Assembly: GCF_000019785.1 (NCBI RefSeq)
Contig: NC_010524.1
Span: 4,824,001 to 4,888,000 of the forward strand
From: Leptothrix cholodnii SP-6
GTDB lineage: Bacteria > Pseudomonadota > Gammaproteobacteria > Burkholderiales > Burkholderiaceae_C
DNA: 64,000 nt
Direction of reading: 5' to 3'
Positions 57,307 to 64,000 of the stretch are shown here, piece by piece; position 1 is the first letter of the stretch; each line of letters opens with the position of its first letter. Below the pieces are notes generated by a model. It did no database searches and was not told where the DNA came from. It saw only the letters and a list, made by a program, of their open reading frames with translations. The translations under genes and the position numbers were made by a program.

Positions 57307-58582
57307 GCCGGCCGAGGTGCACCGCGCCATCGAGGCGGTCTGGCGCATCGAGGCGGCCCGCATCATCGCCGGCGTGGCGCGCCTGACGCGCGACATCGGC
57401 CGCGCCGAGGAGCTGGCGCAGGACGCGCTGGTGGCCGCGCTCGAACACTGGCCGGTCGACGGCCTGCCCGACAAGCCCGGCGCCTGGCTGATGGCCACCG
57501 CGAAGAACCGCGCGCTCGACCACCTGCGCGCGCTGGCCCTGCACGCGCGCAAGCACGAAGAACTCGGCCTCGACCTCGAGGCGCAGGAGGCCCATGTGGT
57601 GCCCGATTTCGTCGATGGGCTGGACGCGCGGCGCGCCGACGACATCGGCGACGACCTGCTGCGCCTGATCTTCACCACCTGCCACCCGGTGCTCGCCGCC
57701 GACGCTCGCGTGGCGCTGGCGCTGCGCCTGCTGGGCGGCCTGGGCACCGACGAGATCGCGCGTGCCTGCCTGGTGCCCGAGCCGACCATCGCGCAGCGCA
57801 TCGTGCGTGCCAAGCGCACGCTGGCGAAGGCGCAGGTGCCGTTCGAGCTGCCCGCGCCGGCGCAGCGCGCCGAGCGGCTGGGCTCGGTGCTGGAGGTGAT
57901 CTACCTGATCTTCAACGAGGGTTACGCCGCCACCGCCGGTGATGACTGGATGCGCCCGGCGCTGTGCGACGAGGCGCTGCGCCTGGCGCGCGTGCTGGCC
58001 GGCCTGATGCCGCAGGAGAGCGAGGTGCACGGCCTGGCCGCGCTGCTGGAGATCCAGGCCTCGCGCGCCCATGCCCGCATCGATGCGCAAGGCCGGCCGG
58101 TGCTGCTGCTCGAACAGGACCGCAGCCGCTGGGACCGGCTGCTGATGCGCCGCGGCCTGGCGGCCCTCGACCGGGCCGAGGCCACGTGCGCCGACGGCGC
58201 GCTCGGCCCCTACGCGCTGCAGGCGGCCATCGCTGCCTGCCACGCCCGCGCGGCGCGCGCCGAAGACACCGACTGGCCGCGCATCGTCTCGGTCTACGAC
58301 CAACTGCTGCAGCGCCAGCCCTCGCCGGTGGTGGCGCTCAACCGCGCGGTGGCGGTCGGCATGGCGCTGGGGCCGGCCGAGGCGCTCGAACTCGTCGATC
58401 CGCTGACCGACGAGCCGGCGCTGGCGCGTTACCCGTGGCTGCCCGCGGTGCGCGGCGATCTGCTGGCCCGGCTGGGCCGCGATGCCGAGGCGGCGGCGGC
58501 CTTCGAGCAGGCCGCGGCGCTGACACGCAACGGGCGCGACCGCGAGCTGATGCGCGCCCGCGCCGAAGCGCTCAGGGCCTGA
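57296..58582 (+). CDS. ECF sigma factor, DGPF-associated (ECF42 type)
   Basis: This encodes 428 residues, far longer than a standard ECF sigma factor (about 190). Region 2 (ARLTRDIGRAEELAQDALVAALEHWP) and region 4 (LRLLGGLGTDEIARACLVPEPTIAQRIVRAK) fill the first 185 residues. The C-terminal 240 residues are a helical extension with TPR-like features (VSVYDQLLQRQPSPVVALNRAVA), typical of the ECF42 group. No anti-sigma factor is seen; control through the extension is assumed for this group. It probably drives the DGPF genes before it. Confidence 0.87.
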   Translation: MKPEPAEVHRAIEAVWRIEAARIIAGVARLTRDIGRAEELAQDALVAALEHWPVDGLPDKPGAWLMATAKNRALDHLRALALHARKHEELGLDLEAQEAHVVPDFVDGLDARRADDIGDDLLRLIFTTCHPVLAADARVALALRLLGGLGTDEIARACLVPEPTIAQRIVRAKRTLAKAQVPFELPAPAQRAERLGSVLEVIYLIFNEGYAATAGDDWMRPALCDEALRLARVLAGLMPQESEVHGLAALLEIQASRAHARIDAQGRPVLLLEQDRSRWDRLLMRRGLAALDRAEATCADGALGPYALQAAIAACHARAARAEDTDWPRIVSVYDQLLQRQPSPVVALNRAVAVGMALGPAEALELVDPLTDEPALARYPWLPAVRGDLLARLGRDAEAAAAFEQAAALTRNGRDRELMRARAEALRA

Positions 58583-58921
58583 TCAGGGCTTGACCAGCGC
58601 GGTGGCCTGGTCGCGCGCCGGGCCGAGCGTCCATTGCACGCTGGCGGGCGGCTGGACCAGGAAGGTGTTGGCGTCGATGCCGCCCTGGCCGGCCAGACGG
58701 GCCTGCAGCACGGTCGGGTGTTCGTGGTTGGCGTGCACCGCCACCCAACGCGGGCTGGCCGGGTGGCCGATCAGCACCGGGCTGGCGTCACGGTGCTGCG
58801 CGTAGGCGCTGGTCGGCGTGGCCGTGCTGGCGATGGCCGGATGCGTGAACGGGCTGGCGGCCTGTGAGGCGCCCGCTGCGAACGCGAACAGGGCAAACAG
58901 CGGGGCGGCAAGGGTCTTCAT
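58583..58921 (-). CDS. small secreted protein of unknown function
   Basis: This encodes 112 residues with a signal peptide (residues 1-22, cleavage after SQAA). The mature 90 residues are His/Pro/Thr-rich (SAYAQHRDASPVLIGHPASP) and end in a VQWTLGP segment. No Cys is present. I do not recognise the family. It converges with the sigma-factor gene with no gap and diverges from the helicase gene. Confidence 0.65.
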   Translation of the reverse strand: MKTLAAPLFALFAFAAGASQAASPFTHPAIASTATPTSAYAQHRDASPVLIGHPASPRWVAVHANHEHPTVLQARLAGQGGIDANTFLVQPPASVQWTLGPARDQATALVKP

Positions 58922-59127
58922 GAGGGGGCTTTCTGGATGGCTGTCAGTGGCCTGTCATTGACATGCTGCACTGCACAAGATCAGTGTAAACCCTAGGTAT
59001 CGATCGGCTGTCCGGCCATCCCCTATCGAACCCGGGGGATTGTGGACATTGCACGTTTCGTGTGCGCGGGCGCCCTCCGCCACAATCCGGGGCTCTGCCC
59101 GCCCCGGCCTCGCGCCACTGGATCCCC

Positions 59128-60381
59128 ATGTCATTTGTTTCGCTCGGCCTGTTGCCGGCTCTGGTCAGCGCCGCCCAGGCGCACGGCCTCCTGCGGCCCA
59201 CGCCGATCCAGGCCGAGGCCATCCCCGCCATCCTGCGGGGTGTCGACGTGCTCGGCGCTGCCCGCACCGGCTCGGGCAAGACGGCGGCCTTCGCCCTGCC
59301 GCTGCTGCAGCGCCTGCAGCCCTGCCTGGGCGAGTGGCGGCGGCGCACCCAGGCGCTGGTGCTGGTGCCCACCCGCGAGCTGGCGCTGCAGGTCGGCGAG
59401 GTGCTGGAAGATCTTTCCAGCCACCTGGTCGAGCCGCCGCGCATCGTGATCGCCTTCGGCGGCGTCTCGATCAACCCGCAGATGATGGCGCTGCGCGGCG
59501 GCGCCGAGGTGGTGGTGGCCACGCCCGGGCGGCTGCTCGACCTGCTCGGCCACAACGCGCTGCGCATCGACACCCTCAACACCCTGGTGCTCGACGAGGC
59601 CGACCGCCTGCTCGACCTCGGTTTTGCCGACGAGCTGGCGCGCATCCGCGCCCAGCTGCCGCCGCGCCGCTTCCAGCACCTGTTCTTCTCGGCCACCTTC
59701 CCCGAAGAAGTGCAGGCGCTGGCCGACGAGTGGCTGCACGAGCCGGTGCGCATCGAGCTGCAGGCTGACGCCGCCGAGACGCCCGACATCACCCAGCGCG
59801 CCATCGAGGTCGACGCCACCCGCCGCACGCCGCTGCTGCGCAAGCTGCTGGCCGAGCCGGGCTGGGAGCAGGCGCTGGTGTTCGTCGCCACCCGCTACGC
59901 CACCGAGCTGCTGGCGCACAAGCTGCACCGCAGCGGCATCAAGGCCGCGGCGCTGCACGGCGAGCTGAGCCAGGGCGCGCGCAACGCCGCGCTGGCTGCC
60001 TTCCGCCAGCGCGAGCTGCAGGTGCTGGTGGCCACCGACGTGGCCGCGCGCGGCATCGACATCGCGCGCCTGCCGGTGGTCGTCAACTTCGACCTGCCAC
60101 GCTCGACCGACGACTACACCCACCGCATCGGCCGCACCGGCCGCGCCGGCGAGGTCGGCCAGGCGGTCAGCTTCATCAGCGCCGACACCGAGGCGCATTT
60201 CCGCCTGATCGAGAAACGCCAGCAGCAGCGCGTGCCACGCGAGCAGATCGCCGGTTTCGAGCCGGTCGAGGTGGCCACCGCCGAGCAGGCCGTCGGCGGC
60301 GTCAAGGGCACGCGGCCGAGCAAGAAGGACAAGCTGCGCGCTGCTGCGGCCGCCGCGCAGGACCGGGCGCTGCGGCGCTGA
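59128..60381 (+). CDS. rhlE: DEAD-box ATP-dependent RNA helicase, RhlE type
   Basis: This encodes 417 residues; ATG 59128 gives the usual start FVSLGLLPALVSAAQAHG (Q-region). Motifs: AARTGSGKT (I), PTRELA (Ia), TPGR (Ib), DEAD (II), FSATF (III), ATDVAARGID (V) and HRIGRTGR (VI). A basic C-terminal tail (RPSKKDKLR) helps RNA binding. RhlE helicases act in ribosome assembly and RNA decay in the cold. An ACAATC element at about 59082-59087 may be part of its promoter. Confidence 0.88.
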   Translation: MSFVSLGLLPALVSAAQAHGLLRPTPIQAEAIPAILRGVDVLGAARTGSGKTAAFALPLLQRLQPCLGEWRRRTQALVLVPTRELALQVGEVLEDLSSHLVEPPRIVIAFGGVSINPQMMALRGGAEVVVATPGRLLDLLGHNALRIDTLNTLVLDEADRLLDLGFADELARIRAQLPPRRFQHLFFSATFPEEVQALADEWLHEPVRIELQADAAETPDITQRAIEVDATRRTPLLRKLLAEPGWEQALVFVATRYATELLAHKLHRSGIKAAALHGELSQGARNAALAAFRQRELQVLVATDVAARGIDIARLPVVVNFDLPRSTDDYTHRIGRTGRAGEVGQAVSFISADTEAHFRLIEKRQQQRVPREQIAGFEPVEVATAEQAVGGVKGTRPSKKDKLRAAAAAAQDRALRR

Positions 60382-60415
60382 AACAGCCGCACACGCGGCC
60401 ACACGAGGTCCCGTC

Positions 60416-61141
60416 ATGACACCACCCCCGATCGTTCTCGTGCACGGCGCCTGGGGCGGCGCCTGGATCTGGCGCCGCGTGCTGGGCCCCCTGCGCGCGG
60501 CCGGCCACGAGGTGCACGCCGTCACCCTCACCGGCGACGGCGAACGCGCCCACCTGCGCCACCCCGGCATCACGCTGCAGACCCACATCGCCGACGTCGT
60601 CGGGCTGATCGAGGCCGAGGAGCTGCGCGACGTGATGCTGGTCGGCCACAGCTACGGCGGCCAGGTCATCACCGGCGCGGCCGATGCGCTGCTCGCGCGT
60701 GATGCCGGTGCGATCCGCCAGCTGGTCTACGTGGACGCGATGGTGCCGCTGCCCGGCGAAGGCTGGGGCGGCTCGCACAGCGCCGAGATCGTCGCCGCTC
60801 GCACCGCGGCCGCGCTGGCCAATCACCACGCGCTGCCGCCGCCCGATCCGGCCGATTTCGGCATCTCCGGCGCCGACCGCGACTGGCTGCTGCGCCGCCA
60901 GGTGCCGCACCCCTTCGGCCCCTACCGCGAGCCGCTACCGTTCGACGGCGAACGCTGGGCGCGCCTGCGCCGCAGCTTCATCGACTGCAACGCGCCCGCC
61001 TATCCGACCATCAGCGCGATGCGCGAACGGGTGCGGCAACTGCCCGGCTTCGACGTGCGCGAGATCGCCACCGGCCACTGCCCGATGGTCAGCGAGCCGG
61101 CGGCGCTGGTGGCGCACCTGCTGGCGATCGCCGCGACATGA
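60416..61141 (+). CDS. alpha/beta hydrolase (esterase type)
   Basis: This encodes 241 residues with GAGG upstream. The oxyanion loop HGAWGGAWIW and the nucleophile elbow GHSYGG (Ser near residue 81) are intact; a C-terminal His in IATGHCPMVSEP completes the triad. It resembles plant salicylate-esterase-like and EstC-type esterases. Substrate unknown. Its stop overlaps the msrB start (ATGA). Confidence 0.85.
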   Translation: MTPPPIVLVHGAWGGAWIWRRVLGPLRAAGHEVHAVTLTGDGERAHLRHPGITLQTHIADVVGLIEAEELRDVMLVGHSYGGQVITGAADALLARDAGAIRQLVYVDAMVPLPGEGWGGSHSAEIVAARTAAALANHHALPPPDPADFGISGADRDWLLRRQVPHPFGPYREPLPFDGERWARLRRSFIDCNAPAYPTISAMRERVRQLPGFDVREIATGHCPMVSEPAALVAHLLAIAAT

Positions 61142-61632
61142 CGCGCCGCAACCTGAACCAGCTGCTCGCCTCCTGGGGCCTGGGCGCAGGCCCTCGCGCC
61201 CGACCGGCCGCCGACGTGCCACCTGCAGTGCCGCGCGACGACGCGCTGCTGCTGACCGACGCCCAATGGCGCGAGCGCCTCGGCGCTGCGGCCTACGACG
61301 TGCTGCGCCACGAAGGCACCGAACACCCGTACACCAGCGCGCTGAACGACGAAAAGCGCGCCGGCCGCTACCTCTGCGCCGGCTGCGGCCTGGCGCTGTT
61401 CGACGCCCGCGCCAAGTTCGACAGCGGCACCGGCTGGCCGAGCTTCTTCGCGGCCCTGCCCGGCGCGATCGAGACCCGCGTCGACCACCAATTGATCATG
61501 CCGCGCACCGAGTACCACTGCGCCCGCTGCGGCGGCCACCACGGCCACGTCTTCAACGACGGCCCGGCGCCCACCGGGCAGCGCCATTGCAACAACGGCG
61601 TGGCGTTGAGGTTCGTGCCGGACGCGGATTGA
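61138..61632 (+). CDS. msrB: peptide methionine-(R)-S-oxide reductase
   Basis: This encodes 164 residues. The zinc site is CAGC near residue 80 and CARC near residue 128; the substrate-binding GTGWPSF and HGHVFNDGP segments are conserved; the catalytic Cys lies in RHCNNGVAL near residue 151. It reduces methionine-R-sulfoxide in proteins. The N-terminal 35 residues are extra compared with the minimal MsrB. It is coupled to the hydrolase gene. Confidence 0.92.
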   Translation: MTRRNLNQLLASWGLGAGPRARPAADVPPAVPRDDALLLTDAQWRERLGAAAYDVLRHEGTEHPYTSALNDEKRAGRYLCAGCGLALFDARAKFDSGTGWPSFFAALPGAIETRVDHQLIMPRTEYHCARCGGHHGHVFNDGPAPTGQRHCNNGVALRFVPDAD

Positions 61633-62400
61633 TCACTCGCATGCGAAGAAAACAAACCACACGCCAAGTGATTGATCGGATTGAATTAATTCCCTTCTTG
61701 TGCATTGTTTTCTTCCAGTGGAGATAACAAACGCCAGACCCACTCGCAGCAACTGCTCGGGAAACGTGCCCGAGCGCAGTCCTCGGGCTGATACGAAGCG
61801 GCGCCACGCCTCGGTCTGCAAGCGCTCCAGTGCAACCGCAACCGGTTCGCTCGCGGCACTTCTGACGCCGCGTCGGTAGGACAACTCGGTGACTTCGCTG
61901 GCGGTCATCTGCCGATTGCCTGCGTCCAGCCGGGCGTAGGTTCCGCCGTTCGTGATCGAGTGCACCGCGGGACTGCGCTCGACCTGTACCAGCAGCAGAT
62001 GTCCGGGCTGGCCTTTGGCGGGACCGTTGTGCAGCGGGCAGGGCAGGCGCCGCAGGCGAATGGTTTCAATCGCCGGCTGGAACTCGCTCAGCAACTTGCG
62101 CTGCAGTTCGTCCACGGCCTCCGGGTTTTCTTCGACGCCGAACAGCCGCGCCGGGCCTTGATGCTCCTTGAGGTCTGCCACGCCCAATACCAGCACGCCG
62201 CCCTCGCCATTGGCCAGACCACAGATCGTTTCGAGTGCCTTGCCGACCATCTTCCCGCTGACACGCTTGAACTCGCGCTGGCGAGTCTCTCCCATACCGA
62301 TCAATGCCTTGACCAGCACTTCGGATTGAGCCGGGGATTCGTCGTGGATGTTCATGGGTAATTTCTGTGCGATCTGGGTCCGGATTGTTGTGTTCGCCAT
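61633..62400 (-). CDS. AlbA_2 (Schlafen-type) domain putative DNA-binding/ATPase-like protein
   Basis: This encodes 255 residues from ATG 62400 (ATG 62355 is an alternative; no strong ribosome site at either). REFKRVSGKM, ICGLANGEGGVLVLGVAD and a late GTYARLDAGNRQMTASEV are the marks of the AlbA_2/Schlafen-like family. The C-terminal domain (residues 180-255) is short and unrecognised. GC is only about 40 % near its 3' end and low throughout compared with its neighbours, so it is probably acquired. Its stop directly abuts the msrB stop and its start overlaps or touches the SDR stop. Confidence 0.75.
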   Translation of the reverse strand: MANTTIRTQIAQKLPMNIHDESPAQSEVLVKALIGMGETRQREFKRVSGKMVGKALETICGLANGEGGVLVLGVADLKEHQGPARLFGVEENPEAVDELQRKLLSEFQPAIETIRLRRLPCPLHNGPAKGQPGHLLLVQVERSPAVHSITNGGTYARLDAGNRQMTASEVTELSYRRGVRSAASEPVAVALERLQTEAWRRFVSARGLRSGTFPEQLLRVGLAFVISTGRKQCTRRELIQSDQSLGVWFVFFACE

Positions 62401-62402
62401 TG

Positions 62403-63158
62403 CTACCAAGGCAGCCGCTGCCCGTCATACGCCACGAACTGCCCGCTGTCGCCCGGCGCCAGCCCGGCCAGCACCGCCAGCATCTCGGCCGCAGCCACCT
62501 CGGGCGAGCGGCCGATCTCGGCGCCGCGAAACGGCATCGACAGCCGCGAGTTCACGGTGCCCGGGTGCAGCGCCACCACCACCGCCTGCGGCTGGCTGCG
62601 CTTCAACTCGATGGCGGCCGTCTTGATGAACATGTTGAGCGCCGCCTTCGACGCGCGGTAGCTGTACCAGCCGCCGAGCCGGTTGTCCTCGATGCTGCCG
62701 ACCTTGGCCGACAGCAGCGCCAGCACGCCGCGCTGGCGGTCGAGCAGGCGGCTGAAGTGGCGCAGCAGCAGCGCCGGGCCGAAGGTGTTGACGCGGAAGG
62801 TGTCGAGCATCTGCGCCATCTCGATGTCGCCGAGCTTCTTCTCGGGCATGAAGCCGTCCGTGCCGTTTCCGGCATCCGCGTGCAGCAGGCCGGCGGCGTT
62901 GACGATCAGGTGGAACGGCGCCTGCGCGGCCAGCTCGGCGGCGGCTGCGGCGATGCTGTCCTCGCGCTCGAAATCGATCGCCGGCTGCGACCGGCGGTGC
63001 AGCGCGACCACCGCCGAGCAGGCCGGATCGGCGCGCAGCTGCGCCACCATCGCCGCGCCGATCGCGCCGGATGCGCCGATCACCAGCGCCCGGAAACCGG
63101 TCGGAAAGCCGTTCGGCGGGAGGCGATCGATCGGCTTCTGGGGGTTCTGTGTGTTCAT
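62403..63158 (-). CDS. short-chain dehydrogenase/reductase (C-factor-like SDR)
   Basis: This encodes 251 residues. The nucleotide loop GASGAIGAAM is near residue 28; NAAG near residue 95; catalytic Ser in LSAKVGS and the YxxxK motif in YRASK near residue 170. This pattern fits SDRs of the CsgA/C-factor type. Reaction unknown. It diverges from the B12-binding gene at 63215 with 56 bases between the start codons. Confidence 0.86.
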   Translation of the reverse strand: MNTQNPQKPIDRLPPNGFPTGFRALVIGASGAIGAAMVAQLRADPACSAVVALHRRSQPAIDFEREDSIAAAAAELAAQAPFHLIVNAAGLLHADAGNGTDGFMPEKKLGDIEMAQMLDTFRVNTFGPALLLRHFSRLLDRQRGVLALLSAKVGSIEDNRLGGWYSYRASKAALNMFIKTAAIELKRSQPQAVVVALHPGTVNSRLSMPFRGAEIGRSPEVAAAEMLAVLAGLAPGDSGQFVAYDGQRLPW

Positions 63159-63214
63159 GCCGGCCAGGGTAGCCGCAGCGCCGAAAATCGGCCGATCCCA
63201 GCGCCGAAGCCACC

Positions 63215-64000
63215 ATGCCGTCCCAACCCGTTCGTGTCCTGTCCGTCATCGCGCCGATGACGCAGCTCAACACCCCGTATCCGTCGACCGCCTACCTGAC
63301 CGGCTTCCTGCGCTCGCGCGGGGTCGACGCGGTGCAGGAGGATCTGGCGCTGGCGCTGGCGCTGAAACTGCTGTCGCGCGACGGCCTGGCCAGCGTGCAC
63401 GCGCGCATCGCCACGCTGCCCGCCGCCAAGCGCACGCCGCGGGTGCAGGCCTTCGAGGCCGACTACGCCCGTTACGCCGCCACCATCGCGCCGACGCTGG
63501 CGTTTCTGCAGGGCCGCGACGCCACGCTGGCGCACCGCATCTGCAGCCGCGCCTTCCTGCCCGAAGGCTCGCGCTTCGCGCCGCTCGATGCCTTCGAGGA
63601 CGCCGACGGCAGCGGCCCGCTCGCCTGGGCCTTCGGCGCGCTCGGTGCGCAGGACCACGCCCGACACCTGGCCACGCTGTACCTGAACGACATCGCCGAC
63701 GTGATCCGCGAGGCGGTCGACCCGCGTTTCGAGTTCGTGCGCTACGCCGAGAGCCTGGCGCTCAGCCAGCCCACCTTCGACCCGCTGGCCGATGCGCTGG
63801 CGGCGCCGCCCACCCTCGTCGACGAACTGCTGCGCGAGCTGACGCTGGCCGCGATCGAGCGCCACCGGCCGACGCTCGTGCTGGTGTCGGTGCCGTTCCC
63901 GGGCGCGGTCTACGCGGCCTTCCGCATCGCGCAGGCGATCAAGGCGATCGACCCGACGATCGTCACCGCGCTGGGCGGCGGCTACGTCAACACCGAGCTG
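63215..64000 (+). CDS. B12-binding domain protein, probably radical SAM (3' truncated)
   Basis: The frame is open from ATG 63215 to the window end (262 codons). The N-terminus SVIAPMTQLNTPYPSTAYLTGFLRSRGVD and the later LVLVSVPFPGAVYAAFRIAQAIKAID and ALGGGYVNTEL fit the cobalamin-binding Rossmann domain of B12-binding radical-SAM proteins. The DxHxxG motif of base-off B12 enzymes is not seen, which is common in this group. The radical-SAM CxxxCxxC motif would lie beyond base 64000, so that part is inference. Confidence 0.68.
   Translation, partial: MPSQPVRVLSVIAPMTQLNTPYPSTAYLTGFLRSRGVDAVQEDLALALALKLLSRDGLASVHARIATLPAAKRTPRVQAFEADYARYAATIAPTLAFLQGRDATLAHRICSRAFLPEGSRFAPLDAFEDADGSGPLAWAFGALGAQDHARHLATLYLNDIADVIREAVDPRFEFVRYAESLALSQPTFDPLADALAAPPTLVDELLRELTLAAIERHRPTLVLVSVPFPGAVYAAFRIAQAIKAIDPTIVTALGGGYVNTEL

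Noticed and set aside
58955..58990. TTGACA at 58958-58963 as the -35 box of the helicase promoter
   Set aside because: No -10 box at 16-18 bases; the nearest candidate is 21 bases away.

Overview
The window looks like a chromosomal stretch of a free-living, high-GC (about 70 % by eye) betaproteobacterium. The gene families, the codon use and the many substrate-uptake operons fit Burkholderiales of the Leptothrix/Sphaerotilus/Ideonella/Rubrivivax type; the genus is inference, because no marker gene is present. No rRNA, tRNA, IS element, CRISPR array or prophage was recognised.

Layout. 0-4.2 kb: a cut gene end, a DUF1269-like membrane protein, a metzincin protease, a GAF-repeat protein and a PQQ-type sugar dehydrogenase. 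4.4-9.2 kb: an operon of an inositol-monophosphatase-family phosphatase and an AfuABC/FbpABC-type ABC importer. 9.3-22.8 kb: an eleven-gene glycoside operon behind two tandem LacI-type operators: GH1 glucosidase, sugar ABC importer, LacI regulator, two Gfo/Idh/MocA dehydrogenases, two TIM-barrel isomerases and a GH3 glucosidase. 22.9-25.8 kb: a chemoreceptor and an MFS carrier. 25.8-28.1 kb: an AT-richer patch with a large RES-domain protein, followed by a PIN/antitoxin pair. 28.2-29.6 kb: a LysE exporter and a PaiB-like protein. 29.6-34.2 kb: dctD-dctB-dctA with a sigma-54 promoter in front of dctA. 34.6-36.6 kb: an MFS carrier and a TauE/SafE permease.

36.8-49.2 kb is the most unusual metabolic region. 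It holds two sister GntR regulators, an ornithine-cyclodeaminase-family protein, a TauE/SafE permease, two [2Fe-2S] ferredoxins flanking a 98-residue unknown, a haem-oxygenase-fold (CADD/TenA/PqqC-like) enzyme, an aldehyde dehydrogenase, a GlcG/HbpS-like protein, a ferredoxin reductase, an ion-transporter-superfamily permease, a gamma-glutamyltransferase-family protein and a GST. Four GTATAC-type palindromes lie in the promoter regions of its three transcription units, so it reads as one regulon for an oxygenative catabolic pathway whose substrate I cannot name.

49.2-55.1 kb: a 2OG-Fe(II) oxygenase, then a two-gene operon of a very diverged tubulin/FtsZ-like protein (about 1007 aa) and a membrane-anchored PstS-OmpA fusion with a cytoplasmic Cys cluster. 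This is the second candidate for a poorly described system. 55.2-58.6 kb: a glutamine amidotransferase that reads in frame into a DGPF/YCII domain, a second DGPF protein, a VOC protein and an ECF sigma factor of the DGPF-linked type. 58.6-64 kb: a small secreted protein, a DEAD-box helicase, an alpha/beta hydrolase, msrB, a low-GC AlbA_2-type gene, an SDR and the start of a B12-binding (probably radical-SAM) protein cut by the window end.
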